Under the pieces are notes generated by a model. It did no database searches and was not told the origin of the DNA. It saw only the letters and a program-made list of their open reading frames with translations. The position numbers were made by a program, and so were the translations under genes. Shown piece after piece: positions 52,501-61,291 of a DNA stretch of 64,000 nucleotides. The first letter of the stretch is position 1; each line of letters begins with the position of its first letter. Source of the stretch: Pseudescherichia sp039594205 (lineage in GTDB: Bacteria > Pseudomonadota > Gammaproteobacteria > Enterobacterales > Enterobacteriaceae); contig JBCNNW010000007.1 in the NCBI GenBank assembly GCA_039594205.1, positions 1 through 64,000 on the forward strand, given 5' to 3'.

Positions 52501-54506
52501 TGACGTTACCGATCGGTGATTTCAACGGCGAGCTGCGGGTAATGGCCCAGGCCTGGAGCGAGGATGAGTTCGGCAGCGCTGAAAGCAAGGTGGTGGTAGC
52601 CGCGCCGCTGATCGCCGAGCTGAATACGCCGCGCTTCCTTGCCAGCGGCGACAGTACCCGGCTGGCGTTGGATATCACCAACCTGACCGACAGCCCGCAA
52701 ACCCTGAACGTTGCGCTCTCTGCCAGCGGTCTGGTGGAGCTGCAAAGTCAGCAGCCCACTCCAGTGAGCCTTGCCCCTCAGGCGCGGACCACAATCTTTA
52801 TACCCATCACCGCCCGGGATGGCTTTGGCGACGGCGAAATCAGCGCTCAGATTAACGGCCTGACGCTGCCTGGCGAAACCTTCGCTCCGCAGCACAAGCA
52901 GTGGAAGATCGGCGTGCGTCCCGCCTGGCCTGCACAAACGGTCAATGCCGGAACGATGCTGGCTCCAGGCCAGAGCTGGACCGCGCCTGCCGATCTGCTG
53001 GCAGGGTTCGCGCCCGCCACGCTGCAGGGGCAGCTGCTGCTGAGCGGCAAGCCACCGTTAAACCTGGCACGCTACATCCGCGAACTGAAAGCCTACCCTT
53101 ACGGCTGCCTGGAGCAGACTGCCAGCGGTCTTTTCCCGTCGCTCTATATCAATGCCGCGCAGCTCAAATCACTGGGCATTGTGGGTGACAGCGATGAGAA
53201 ACGTCGCGCCGCGGTGGATACAGGTATTTCGCGTCTGCTGCAGATGCAGCGCGACGACGGCGGGTTTGCACTCTGGGATAAGGGGGGACCAGAGGAGTAC
53301 TGGCTTACTGCCTACGCTACCGACTTCCTGGTCCGCGCCGGTCAGCAGGGCTACAGCGTGCCCGCCGAAGCGCTGACCCAGGCCAACAATCGTCTGCTGC
53401 GCTATCTGCAGGACCCGGGCATGATGGCGATCCGCTACAGCGACAACGACAAGGCGAGTAAGTTTGCCGTGCAGGCCTACGCCGGGCTGGTGCTGGCTCA
53501 GCAGCAGAAAGCGCCGCTCGGCGCGCTGCGTGAGATCTGGCAGCGCCATGACCAGGCGGCGTCAGGGCTGCCTCTGGTGCAGGTAGGCATTGCTCTGAAA
53601 CTGATGGGCGACGGTGAGCGAGGCGATCAGGCCGTGGAGCTGGGGTTAAAAACGCCGCGTCAGGATGATACTCGCTGGCTGGCAGACTACGGCAGCGCTC
53701 TTCGTGATAACGCCCTGATGCTCTCTCTGTTGCAGGAGAACAACCTGCTGCCAAACGAGCAAAGCCGTCTGCTGCATACGCTCTCCGCGCAGGCATTCGG
53801 TCAGCGCTGGCTCTCGACCCAGGAGAGCAACGCACTCTTCCTCGCAGGCAGAACCCTGGCGGCAAGCCCGGGTAACTGGCAGGCCCAGACCTCCCTCGCA
53901 GGGGAGGTGCTCAGCGGCGATCGCGCCCGTACGCTGCCGCTGACGGCGGATACGCTCGCGGCGCTGCAGGTAACCAACACTGGCAGCGCACCGCTCTGGC
54001 TGCGTCTCGATACCAGCGGCTATGCGCAGTATGCGCCATCGCCGTCATCGAACGTATTGCACATCGAACGGCAGATCCTCGGCACCGACGGCAAGAGCAA
54101 ATCGTTGTCGGCGCTGAAGAGCGGCGAGCTGGTGCTGGTCTGGCTGGAGGTGAAGGCCAGCCAGAGCGTGCCGGATGCGCTGGTAGTCGATCTGCTGCCT
54201 GCCGGACTGGAGCTGGAGAACCAGAACCTGGCCAGCAGCAGCGCCAGCCTGCAGGAGAGCGCCAGCGAGGTGCAGAACCTGCTTAACCAGATGCAGCAGG
54301 CGGATATCCAGCATATGGAGTTCCGGGACGATCGCTTTGTGGCAGCGGTAGCGGTAAACGAGGGGCAGCCGGTGACGCTGGTCTATCTGGCCCGCGCCGT
54401 TACACCGGGCAGCTACCAGGTACCGATGCCGCAGGTCGAGTCGATGTACGTACCCCAGTGGCGGGCAACGGGCGAAGCAAGCGGCCCGCTGATTGTCCGG
54501 CCATAG
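49557..54506 (+). CDS. yfhM: Alpha-2-macroglobulin family lipoprotein
   Basis: Very large periplasmic lipoprotein of 1649 residues that traps external proteases. The signal peptide ends in the lipobox FLAGC. A chain of macroglobulin-like beta domains follows, with a bait region and a thioester domain containing YGCLEQTASG, where the Cys and Gln form the reactive thioester, then a receptor-type C-terminal domain. In E. coli ECAM works beside PBP1C, encoded next, to guard breached cell walls. Start after AAAGGA. Confidence 0.97.
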   Translation: MKPLRFTALAMALVATSFLAGCDNSGAPQAAVTKAADADPKPVAKVDSAQREKLAAQSAGKSLTLQDASEVQLDGAATLVLAFNIPLDPDQDFSSTVHLVDKKSGKLDGAWELAPNLKELRFRHLEPNRELIVSVDSGLVALNKATFGSSFEKTITTRDVEPSVGFASRGSLLPGKVVDGLPVMALNVNNVDVNFYRVKPESLTSFVSQWEYRNSLTNWESDTLLKMADLVYTGRFDLNPARNTREKLLLPLAEIKPLQQAGVYIAVMNQAGHYSYSNAATLFTLSNIGLSVHRYHNQLDVFTQGLENGAAGEGVEVTLLNEKGQTLAQATSDAKGHAVLNTNKEAALLLARKNGETTLLDLTLPALDLAEFAIAGEPGYSKQLFMFGPRDLYRPGETVILNALLRDRDGKPLPAQPVKLEVVKPDGQVVRTVVSQPQEDGLYQFTYTLDGAAPTGMWHVRANTGDNQSPQWRFQVEDFMPERMALNLTAQKAPLAMADSVSFDVTGRYLYGAPANGNTLQGQLFLRPLREAVAALPGFQFGNIAEENLSRSLDEVQVTLDEKGHGEVTTESQWQEAHSPLQLILQASLLESGGRPVTRRAEQAIWPAAALPGIRPQFAAKSVYDYRTDTTVDRPTVDENGQAGFDIVYVDANGVKKAVNDLQVRLIRERRDYYWNWSESDGWQSQFDQKDLVEGEQSLNLAADETGKVSFPVEWGSYRLEVKAPDETVSSVRFWAGYSWQDNNEGADAARPDRVTLKLDKPAYRPGDTIQLHIAAPAAGKGYAMVESSDGPLWWQEIDVPAEGLDLAIPVDKAWQRHDLYLSTLVVRPGDKSRAATPKRAVGLLHLPLGDEGRRLAISLDGPQKMRPDQTLTVKVKASVNAGEMPKKVNVLLSAVDSGVLNITDYVTPDPWKSFFGQKRYGADIYDIYGQVIEGQGRAATLRFGGDGDELNRGGKPPVNHVNIIAQQAQPVTLDEHGEGTVTLPIGDFNGELRVMAQAWSEDEFGSAESKVVVAAPLIAELNTPRFLASGDSTRLALDITNLTDSPQTLNVALSASGLVELQSQQPTPVSLAPQARTTIFIPITARDGFGDGEISAQINGLTLPGETFAPQHKQWKIGVRPAWPAQTVNAGTMLAPGQSWTAPADLLAGFAPATLQGQLLLSGKPPLNLARYIRELKAYPYGCLEQTASGLFPSLYINAAQLKSLGIVGDSDEKRRAAVDTGISRLLQMQRDDGGFALWDKGGPEEYWLTAYATDFLVRAGQQGYSVPAEALTQANNRLLRYLQDPGMMAIRYSDNDKASKFAVQAYAGLVLAQQQKAPLGALREIWQRHDQAASGLPLVQVGIALKLMGDGERGDQAVELGLKTPRQDDTRWLADYGSALRDNALMLSLLQENNLLPNEQSRLLHTLSAQAFGQRWLSTQESNALFLAGRTLAASPGNWQAQTSLAGEVLSGDRARTLPLTADTLAALQVTNTGSAPLWLRLDTSGYAQYAPSPSSNVLHIERQILGTDGKSKSLSALKSGELVLVWLEVKASQSVPDALVVDLLPAGLELENQNLASSSASLQESASEVQNLLNQMQQADIQHMEFRDDRFVAAVAVNEGQPVTLVYLARAVTPGSYQVPMPQVESMYVPQWRATGEASGPLIVRP

Positions 54507-54507
54507 C

Positions 54508-56832
54508 GTGAAACGTGGTCGTACAGGGCGCTCCCGCTGGCTGCTGCTGCCGGGGGCGCTGGTTGCTCTGCTTATTGCGCTGCTGCTTGCAGACCGGATC
54601 TGGCCGCTGCCTCTCGCCGAGGTCAACCCGGCGCGGGTGGTGGTGGCTGAAGATGGCACGCCGCTGTGGCGTTTTGCCGACGCCGACGGCATCTGGCGCT
54701 ATCCGGTAACCATTGAAGAGGTGTCGCCGCGCTATTTGCAGGCGCTGATCCAGTATGAGGATCGCTGGTTCTGGTCCCATCCTGGGGTTAATCCGCTGGC
54801 GATCGCCCGCGCCGCCTGGCAGGATCTGCGCTCGGCCCGGGTGGTCTCTGGCGGCAGCACCCTGACCATGCAGGTTGCACGACTGCTCGATCCCCATCCG
54901 CGGACCTTCGGCGGCAAGGTGCGCCAGCTGTGGCGCGCGATGCAGCTGGAGTGGCATCTCTCCAAGCGCGAGATCCTGACCCTCTACCTCAATCGCGCCC
55001 CCTTTGGCGGCACCCTGCAGGGTGTCGGTGCGGCCAGCTGGGCCTACCTTGGTAAGTCTCCGGCGCAGCTGAGCTATGCCGAGGCCGCGCTACTGGCGGT
55101 GCTGCCTCAGGCGCCGAGCCGCCTGCGCCCGGACCGCTGGCCCGAGCGGGCGCAGGCGGCGCGGGACAAGGTGCTGGAGCGCATGGCATCGCAGCAGGTC
55201 TGGTCAGCGCAGCAGGTGCGCGAGTCCCGCGAGGAGCCGGTCTGGCTTTCACCCCGGCAGATGCCGCAGCTTGCCCCGCTCTTTGCCCGGCGTGTGGCGG
55301 GGCGGGATAAGCAGAGTAAAATTATCACTACCCTCGACGCCTCGCTGCAACGCCAGCTGGAGGCGCTGGCCCTTAACGTTAAACCGCAGCTGCCGCCGCG
55401 CAGCTCGCTGGCGATGATCGTTGTCGATCACACCACCATGAAGGTGCGCGGCTGGGTTGGCTCGGTGGATATCAACGACGACACCCGCTTCAGCCATGTG
55501 GATATGGTCACCGCCGTGCGATCCCCTGGATCTGTGCTCAAGCCCTTTGTCTATGGGCTGGCGATGGACGAGGGACTGATCCATCCGGCATCGCTGTTAC
55601 AGGATGTCCCCCGGCTGGCGGAGGATTACCGTCCCGGCAACTTTGACAGCGGCTTTCACGGTCCGGTTAGCATGAGCGAGGCGCTGGTCCGTTCGCTTAA
55701 TCTGCCTGCGGTGCAGGTGCTGGAGGCCTATGGCCCGAAGCGGTTCGCCGCCCGGCTGCGCAACGCCGGGCTACCGCTGACCCTGCCCGCGGGAGCCGAA
55801 CCGAACCTGTCGCTGATCCTCGGCGGGGCAGGCGCGACGCTGGCCGATATCACCGCCGCCTACAGCGCCTTTGCCCGCCACGGCAAGGCCGGGTACTTAC
55901 GTATGCAGCCGAACGATCCGCTGGTGGAGCGGCCGCTGATGTCGCCGGGGGCGGCGTGGATTATTCGCCGCATACTTGCCTCTCAGGCACAGCCGCTTCC
56001 CGATACAGATCTAGGTCAGGTGGTCCCTCTGGCGTGGAAAACTGGCACCAGCTATGGCTATCGCGATGCATGGGCGGTAGGGATCAACGCCCGCTACGTG
56101 ATCGGCATCTGGACCGGGCGACCCGACGGTACGCCGGTTGCCGGACAGTTTGGCTTTGCCAGCGCCGTACCGCTGCTTAACCAGGTCAACACGATGTTAC
56201 AGGCCCGCTCGGCGCTGGAGGTTGCCCGCCAGCCGCGCGATCCGCGTCCGGAGTCAGTTAGCCGCGGCGTTATCTGCTGGCCCGGCGGTCAGAGCCTGCC
56301 TGACGGGGATAGCAACTGCCGCCGCCGTCTCGCCACCTGGCTACTGGACAAGAGCGAGCCGCCGACGCTTTTGCTGCCGCAGCAGGAGGGGATCCGCGGG
56401 ATCCGCTTCCCGGTCTGGCTCAATGCCCAGGGGCAGCGCGTGGCGGCGGACTGCCCGGAGGCCACGGAGCAGACTTTGGTGGTTTGGCCTTTGCCGCTGG
56501 AGCCGTGGCTCCCCGCCAGCGAGCGCCGGACGGCGCGCTTGCCTGCGCCTTCGGCTGCCTGTCCACCGCGTCAGCAGGAGTATCCGCCCCCGCTGCTGCT
56601 CACTGGCATAAGGGAGGGGGCAGTGGTGAAGCGGCTACCCGGCGAGGCGTACGTCTCTCTGCCATTACAGGCAACGGGAGGGGAGGGGGCGCGCTGGTGG
56701 TTTATCAACGGCGAGCCGTTAGACAACCATGGGCGAGCGTTAAGCCTGCGCCTTGAGAAGCAAGGTGAGTATCAGCTGGTGGTAATGGATGGCGTTGGGC
56801 AGACCGCGACGGTACTTTTTCGGGTGCTGTAG
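54508..56832 (+). CDS. pbpC: Penicillin-binding protein 1C
   Basis: Bifunctional-type peptidoglycan synthase anchored by one N-terminal helix. The glycosyltransferase domain has YEDRWFWSHPGVNP and GGSTLTMQVARLL. The transpeptidase domain has SxxK in SPGSVLKPF, SLN, and KTGTSYG. The C-terminal BiPBP_C domain (about last 90 residues) follows. Start taken as GTG 54508, one base after the yfhM stop (774 residues); a TTG five codons upstream, inside yfhM, is possible. Operon with yfhM. Confidence 0.94.
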   Translation: MKRGRTGRSRWLLLPGALVALLIALLLADRIWPLPLAEVNPARVVVAEDGTPLWRFADADGIWRYPVTIEEVSPRYLQALIQYEDRWFWSHPGVNPLAIARAAWQDLRSARVVSGGSTLTMQVARLLDPHPRTFGGKVRQLWRAMQLEWHLSKREILTLYLNRAPFGGTLQGVGAASWAYLGKSPAQLSYAEAALLAVLPQAPSRLRPDRWPERAQAARDKVLERMASQQVWSAQQVRESREEPVWLSPRQMPQLAPLFARRVAGRDKQSKIITTLDASLQRQLEALALNVKPQLPPRSSLAMIVVDHTTMKVRGWVGSVDINDDTRFSHVDMVTAVRSPGSVLKPFVYGLAMDEGLIHPASLLQDVPRLAEDYRPGNFDSGFHGPVSMSEALVRSLNLPAVQVLEAYGPKRFAARLRNAGLPLTLPAGAEPNLSLILGGAGATLADITAAYSAFARHGKAGYLRMQPNDPLVERPLMSPGAAWIIRRILASQAQPLPDTDLGQVVPLAWKTGTSYGYRDAWAVGINARYVIGIWTGRPDGTPVAGQFGFASAVPLLNQVNTMLQARSALEVARQPRDPRPESVSRGVICWPGGQSLPDGDSNCRRRLATWLLDKSEPPTLLLPQQEGIRGIRFPVWLNAQGQRVAADCPEATEQTLVVWPLPLEPWLPASERRTARLPAPSAACPPRQQEYPPPLLLTGIREGAVVKRLPGEAYVSLPLQATGGEGARWWFINGEPLDNHGRALSLRLEKQGEYQLVVMDGVGQTATVLFRVL

Positions 56833-56896
56833 CGCCAGTTTGTGCCGGAAGGTTGCTAAAACTCATCTTATTTTAAAAAAATGTTATCTTCATCCA

Positions 56897-56925
56897 TAGG
56901 CAAGGGTGGCGTAGCTCTCTATAAT
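56897..56925 (+). promoter_or_regulatory. Likely ndk promoter
   Basis: A -10 TATAAT (56920-56925) is 17 bp from TAGGCA (56897-56902), a 4 of 6 match to the -35 consensus, in the 148-bp space before ndk. Confidence 0.5.
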
Positions 56926-56980
56926 TCGCGCCAGGTCATACGGGTGTATGCACGACAACAAATACATTACAGAGGTTATC

Positions 56981-57412
56981 ATGGCAATTGAACGTACTTT
57001 TTCCATCATCAAGCCGAACGCGGTGGCAAAAAACGTTATTGGCAGCATCTTTTCCCGCTTTGAATCCGCTGGGTTCAAAATCGTTGGTACCAAAATGCTG
57101 CATCTGACCGTTGAGCAGGCTCGCGGTTTCTATGCTGAGCACGAAGGTCGCCCGTTCTTTGACGGTCTGGTTGAGTTCATGACCTCTGGCCCGATCGTGG
57201 TATCCGTACTGGAAGGCGAAAATGCCGTACAGCGTCACCGCGATCTGCTGGGCGCGACCAACCCGGACAACGCACTGGCCGGCACCCTGCGCGCCGACTA
57301 CGCTGACAGCTTCACTGAGAACGGCACTCACGGCTCTGACTCCGTTGAGTCTGCCGCGCGTGAAATCGCCTTCTTCTTCGCCGAAGGCGAAGTGTGCGCC
57401 CGTACGCGTTAA
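56981..57412 (+). CDS. ndk: Nucleoside diphosphate kinase
   Basis: Balances NTP and dNTP pools by phosphate exchange. 143 residues with the phosphohistidine H117 in NGTHGSDS. Start MAIERTFSIIKPNAV follows GAGG; an upstream in-frame ATG is not conserved. Confidence 0.98.
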   Translation: MAIERTFSIIKPNAVAKNVIGSIFSRFESAGFKIVGTKMLHLTVEQARGFYAEHEGRPFFDGLVEFMTSGPIVVSVLEGENAVQRHRDLLGATNPDNALAGTLRADYADSFTENGTHGSDSVESAAREIAFFFAEGEVCARTR

Positions 57413-57471
57413 TAATTTCGTAAATGCCGCGTGCAAACGTGGCATCCCTGCGCCAGACTTTGTACAATGCA

Positions 57472-57512
57472 ACGCCCCGGATGAGCAAACTGCTTTCCGG
57501 GGCGTTTCTTTT
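57472..57512 (+). terminator. Terminator of ndk
   Basis: Stem ACGCCCCGGA/TCCGGGGCGT with a 14-nt loop and a T-rich tail (TTTCTTTT), 60 bp after the ndk stop. Confidence 0.88.
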
Positions 57513-57559
57513 CAACCCTCCATGGGCCATAACGTGTAACAACGAGGCCGGAAAAAATT

Positions 57560-58726
57560 ATGTCTGAATTAGTCAATACCACCGAAGTCGTCATTCCTGC
57601 GGTTCCAAATAAAAATGGAAAAATCAACCTGTTGGATCTGAACCGCCAGCAGATGCGCGAATTCTTTAAAGAGATGGGCGAGAAGCCGTTCCGCGCCGAT
57701 CAGGTTATGAAGTGGATGTATCACTACTGCAGCGATAACTTTGATGATATGACCGATATCAACAAGGTGCTGCGTAACAAGCTCAAAGAGGTCGCGGAGA
57801 TCCGCGCCCCGGAAGTTGTTGAAGAGCAGCGCTCTACCGACGGCACCATTAAATGGGCGATCGCGGTGGGCGACCAGCGCGTTGAGACGGTCTATATCCC
57901 GGAAGAGGATCGCGCTACGCTGTGCGTCTCCTCCCAGGTCGGCTGCGCCCTGGAGTGTAAATTCTGCTCCACCGCTCAGCAGGGCTTTAACCGTAACCTG
58001 CGGGTGTCGGAGATCATCGGCCAGGTGTGGCGCGCGGCGAAAATCGTTGGCGCAGCCAAAGTTACCGGCACGCGTCCGATCACCAACGTGGTGATGATGG
58101 GCATGGGCGAGCCGCTGCTCAACCTGAACAACGTCGTTCCGGCGATGGAGATTATGCTGGATGATTTCGGCTTTGGCCTCTCCAAGCGCCGTGTGACGCT
58201 GTCGACCTCTGGCGTCGTGCCTGCCCTCGATAAGCTGGGCGACATGATTGACGTGGCGCTGGCTATTTCGCTCCACGCGCCGACGGACGAAATTCGTGAC
58301 GAAATTGTACCGATCAACAAAAAGTACAATATCGAAACCTTCCTTGATGCCGTGCGCCGCTACATTAGCAAATCTAACGCTAACCAGGGCCGCGTCACCA
58401 TCGAGTACGTTATGCTGGATCACGTCAATGACGGTACCGAGCATGCGCATCAGCTGGCAGAAGTGCTGAAGGACACCCCATGCAAGATCAATTTGATCCC
58501 ATGGAACCCCTTCCCTGGCGCGCCGTATGGTCGTAGCTCAAATAGCCGTATCGATCGCTTCTCCAAAGTGCTGATGGAGTATGGCTTTACCACTATCGTG
58601 CGTAAAACCCGCGGTGATGATATCGATGCAGCCTGCGGCCAGCTGGCGGGCGAGGTGATCGACCGTACCAAGCGCACCCTGCGCAAGCGTATGCAGGGCG
58701 AGCCAATTTCGGTTAAAGCTGTCTAA
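57560..58726 (+). CDS. rlmN: 23S rRNA/tRNA adenine-C2 methyltransferase RlmN
   Basis: Radical-SAM enzyme of 388 residues that methylates A2503 of 23S rRNA and A37 of several tRNAs. The cluster motif CxxxCxxC is in CALECKFCSTAQQGF. The methyl-carrying Cys is near the C-terminus in DIDAACGQLAGE. GMGEPLLNL is the SAM-binding GGE-like motif. Confidence 0.98.
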   Translation: MSELVNTTEVVIPAVPNKNGKINLLDLNRQQMREFFKEMGEKPFRADQVMKWMYHYCSDNFDDMTDINKVLRNKLKEVAEIRAPEVVEEQRSTDGTIKWAIAVGDQRVETVYIPEEDRATLCVSSQVGCALECKFCSTAQQGFNRNLRVSEIIGQVWRAAKIVGAAKVTGTRPITNVVMMGMGEPLLNLNNVVPAMEIMLDDFGFGLSKRRVTLSTSGVVPALDKLGDMIDVALAISLHAPTDEIRDEIVPINKKYNIETFLDAVRRYISKSNANQGRVTIEYVMLDHVNDGTEHAHQLAEVLKDTPCKINLIPWNPFPGAPYGRSSNSRIDRFSKVLMEYGFTTIVRKTRGDDIDAACGQLAGEVIDRTKRTLRKRMQGEPISVKAV

Positions 58727-59020
58727 TTATGCTTTCTGCACGGTCCTGAACCGGGATCGTGCAGCATAATCGCGTGGCGTAACTTACTCAAATATACAGT
58801 TTCGATAAATAATTACGGTGCGTTTCCGTCGTGATTGAGGCAGTATGTAACGATGGAACAACAGTTTAGCCCGCGGGATAAAAGCTGTTCTGTTATCCCC
58901 GGCCTGACAGCTTTATACTGTCGGTCTAAGGTTAACTGACCCAGAAGTTTCGCGGTGCGGGTGGGCATTGTGACTTACCGGCACCTGATTTTACATTTCA
59001 CGTACCAGCAGCTGTAGCGA
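58727..59020 (+). other. Spacer with three hairpins upstream of rodZ
   Basis: 294 bp without a convincing gene. A hairpin at 58737-58764 (CTGCACGGTCC with GGGATCGTGCAG) probably ends rlmN transcription, though there is no T-run. Two more inverted repeats, GGGATAA/TTATCCC (58875-58899) and GACAG/CTGTC (58906-58922), lie near a possible -10 TATACT (58914-58919) for rodZ. Confidence 0.55.
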
Positions 59021-60040
59021 ATGAATACTGAAGCCACTCAAGACCTAAATGCAACACAAACCACTGGCGTCCGCCTGCGCAACGCCCGCGAGCAGCTTGG
59101 GCTAAGCCAACAAGCGGTCGCTGAACGCCTGTGCCTCAAGGTTTCCACCGTTCGCGATATTGAAGAAGACAAAGCGCCTGCCGAACTGGCTTCCACCTTC
59201 CTGCGGGGCTATATTCGCTCCTATGCACGCCTCGTGCACATTCCGGAAGAAGAGCTGCTGCCAATGATGGAAAAACAGGCACCGGTCAGAGCGGCAAAGG
59301 TCGCCCCGATGCACTCTTTTTCCCTTGGCAAACGCCGTAAGAAGCGCGACGGCTGGCTGTCGAGCATCACCTGGCTGATTGTCTTTGTCGTTGTGGGCCT
59401 GACCGGCGCATGGTGGTGGCAGAACCACAAAGCCCAGCAGGAAGAGATCAGCACCATGGCCGATCAATCCTCTGCTGAACTGAGCGCCGGCAACAACGAA
59501 ACGCAAAGCGTTCCTCTGAATACCGATCCAACCGAGCCTGCCGATGCGCAGACCACCGGTACCGCACCTGCCGACGTAGCGGCCCAGACGCCGCCAGCGG
59601 CAACCACCACACCGGCACAGGCTACCGCGCAAAACGCCGTAGTCTCTCCATCCCAGGCTAACGTTGACTCCGTGGCTGCCCCAGCGGCGACCGCGCCGGC
59701 CACCACTGCCCCAGCGGCAAATACCGCGCCGGGCGCAGCGCCGCTGCCAACCGATCAGGCTGGCGTCGCCACCGCCGATGCCAGCGCGCTGGCGATGACC
59801 TTTACCGCCGACTGCTGGCTGGAAGTCACCGACGCCACCGGCAAGAAGTTGTTCAGCGGCATCCAGCGCAGCGGTGCTAATCTGAACCTGGCCGGTCAGA
59901 CCCCTTATAAGTTAAAAATTGGTGCGCCGTCAGCCGTGCAGATCCAGTTCCAGGGCAAGCCCGTCGATCTGAGCCGCTTTATCAGAACGAACCAGGTTGC
60001 GCGCCTGACCCTCAATGCCGAACAATCAGCAGCTCAGTAA
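59021..60040 (+). CDS. rodZ: Cytoskeleton protein RodZ
   Basis: Links MreB filaments to the inner membrane and keeps rod shape. 339 residues. The cytoplasmic HTH_25 domain (about 15-85) has LRNAREQLGLSQQAVAERL. One transmembrane helix (about 112-132) follows. A long Ala/Thr/Pro-rich periplasmic linker (about 145-250) and a C-terminal beta domain (about 255-335, TADCWLEVTDATGKKLFSG) complete it. Precedes ispG by 27 bp. Confidence 0.97.
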   Translation: MNTEATQDLNATQTTGVRLRNAREQLGLSQQAVAERLCLKVSTVRDIEEDKAPAELASTFLRGYIRSYARLVHIPEEELLPMMEKQAPVRAAKVAPMHSFSLGKRRKKRDGWLSSITWLIVFVVVGLTGAWWWQNHKAQQEEISTMADQSSAELSAGNNETQSVPLNTDPTEPADAQTTGTAPADVAAQTPPAATTTPAQATAQNAVVSPSQANVDSVAAPAATAPATTAPAANTAPGAAPLPTDQAGVATADASALAMTFTADCWLEVTDATGKKLFSGIQRSGANLNLAGQTPYKLKIGAPSAVQIQFQGKPVDLSRFIRTNQVARLTLNAEQSAAQ

Positions 60041-60067
60041 CTGACGGGCAACGCGGGAGAGTTTTCA

Positions 60068-61186
60068 ATGCATAACCAGGCCCCTATTCAGCGTAGAAAA
60101 TCAAAACGTATCTACGTGGGGAATGTGCCAATCGGCGATGGTGCCCCTATCGCCGTTCAGTCAATGACCAATACGCGTACCACGGATGTGGAAGCAACGG
60201 TTAATCAGATCAAAGCCCTGGAGCGCGTGGGGGCGGACATCGTCCGTGTCTCCGTGCCCACTATGGACGCGGCGGAAGCCTTTAAGCTCATCAAACAGCA
60301 GGTTAATGTTCCACTGGTCGCAGATATTCACTTTGACTACCGTATCGCGCTGAAGGTGGCCGAGTACGGCGTCGACTGCCTGCGCATTAACCCAGGCAAC
60401 ATCGGTAACGAAGAGCGTATTCGCACCGTTGTTGACTGCGCACGTGACAAAAATATTCCGATCCGCATCGGCGTTAACGCCGGATCGCTGGAGAAGGATC
60501 TGCAGGAGAAGTATGGCGAGCCGACGCCGCAGGCGCTGCTGGAATCCGCCATGCGTCACGTGGATCATCTGGATCGTCTCAACTTTGACCAGTTCAAGGT
60601 GAGCGTCAAAGCCTCCGACGTCTTCCTGGCCGTTGAATCCTACCGCCTGCTGGCGAAGCAGATCGATCAGCCGCTGCACCTGGGGATCACCGAAGCCGGT
60701 GGCGCACGTGCAGGCGCGGTGAAGTCCGCTATCGGCCTTGGGCTGCTGCTCTCGGAAGGGATCGGCGACACGCTGCGTATCTCGCTGGCGGCGGATCCAA
60801 TTGAAGAGATCAAAGTCGGTTTCGATATCCTCAAGTCCCTGCGCATTCGCTCTCGTGGCATTAACTTTATCGCCTGCCCAACCTGCTCCCGTCAGGAGTT
60901 TGACGTGATCGGGACGGTGAACGCCCTTGAGCAGCGCCTGGAAGATATCATCACCCCGATGGACGTCTCGATCATCGGCTGCGTGGTGAACGGGCCGGGC
61001 GAAGCGCTGGTCTCTACCCTCGGCGTCACCGGCGGCAATAAGAAGAGCGGCCTGTATGAAGACGGCGTGCGTAAGGACCGGCTGGACAACGGCGATATGA
61101 TCGCTCAGCTGGAAGCCCGCATCCGCGCCAAGGCCTCCATGCTCGATGAAGCCCGCCGCATTGACGTTCAGCAGCTGGAAAAATAA
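60068..61186 (+). CDS. ispG: 4-hydroxy-3-methylbut-2-en-1-yl diphosphate synthase
   Basis: [4Fe-4S] enzyme of the methylerythritol phosphate isoprenoid pathway, reducing MEcPP to HMBPP. 372 residues: a TIM barrel followed by a ferredoxin-like domain. Cluster cysteines are in CPTCSRQEFD and IGCVVNGPGEA. It depends on the Isc system encoded 20 kb away. Confidence 0.98.
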   Translation: MHNQAPIQRRKSKRIYVGNVPIGDGAPIAVQSMTNTRTTDVEATVNQIKALERVGADIVRVSVPTMDAAEAFKLIKQQVNVPLVADIHFDYRIALKVAEYGVDCLRINPGNIGNEERIRTVVDCARDKNIPIRIGVNAGSLEKDLQEKYGEPTPQALLESAMRHVDHLDRLNFDQFKVSVKASDVFLAVESYRLLAKQIDQPLHLGITEAGGARAGAVKSAIGLGLLLSEGIGDTLRISLAADPIEEIKVGFDILKSLRIRSRGINFIACPTCSRQEFDVIGTVNALEQRLEDIITPMDVSIIGCVVNGPGEALVSTLGVTGGNKKSGLYEDGVRKDRLDNGDMIAQLEARIRAKASMLDEARRIDVQQLEK

Positions 61187-61222
61187 CGTAGCTGGGAAGC
61201 GGCTGGCTTCCCGTGTATGATT

Positions 61223-61270
61223 GAACCCGCAGGGCCCGCACGTTCGGGTTTGCCCTGAGGGTTCATTTTT
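61223..61270 (+). terminator. Hairpin between ispG and hisS
   Basis: GAACCC-G-CAGGGC pairs with GCCCTG-A-GGGTTC over a loop of about 16 nt, followed by ATTTTTA. Likely a partial terminator or attenuator before hisS. Confidence 0.6.
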
Positions 61271-61291
61271 ATATTTATAAAGAGAATAAAC

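Noticed and set aside
58853..58939. 28-codon ORF in the rlmN-rodZ spacer
   Set aside because: The ribosome-binding spacing is poor, no family is recognisable, and it overlaps the inverted repeats of the promoter region.
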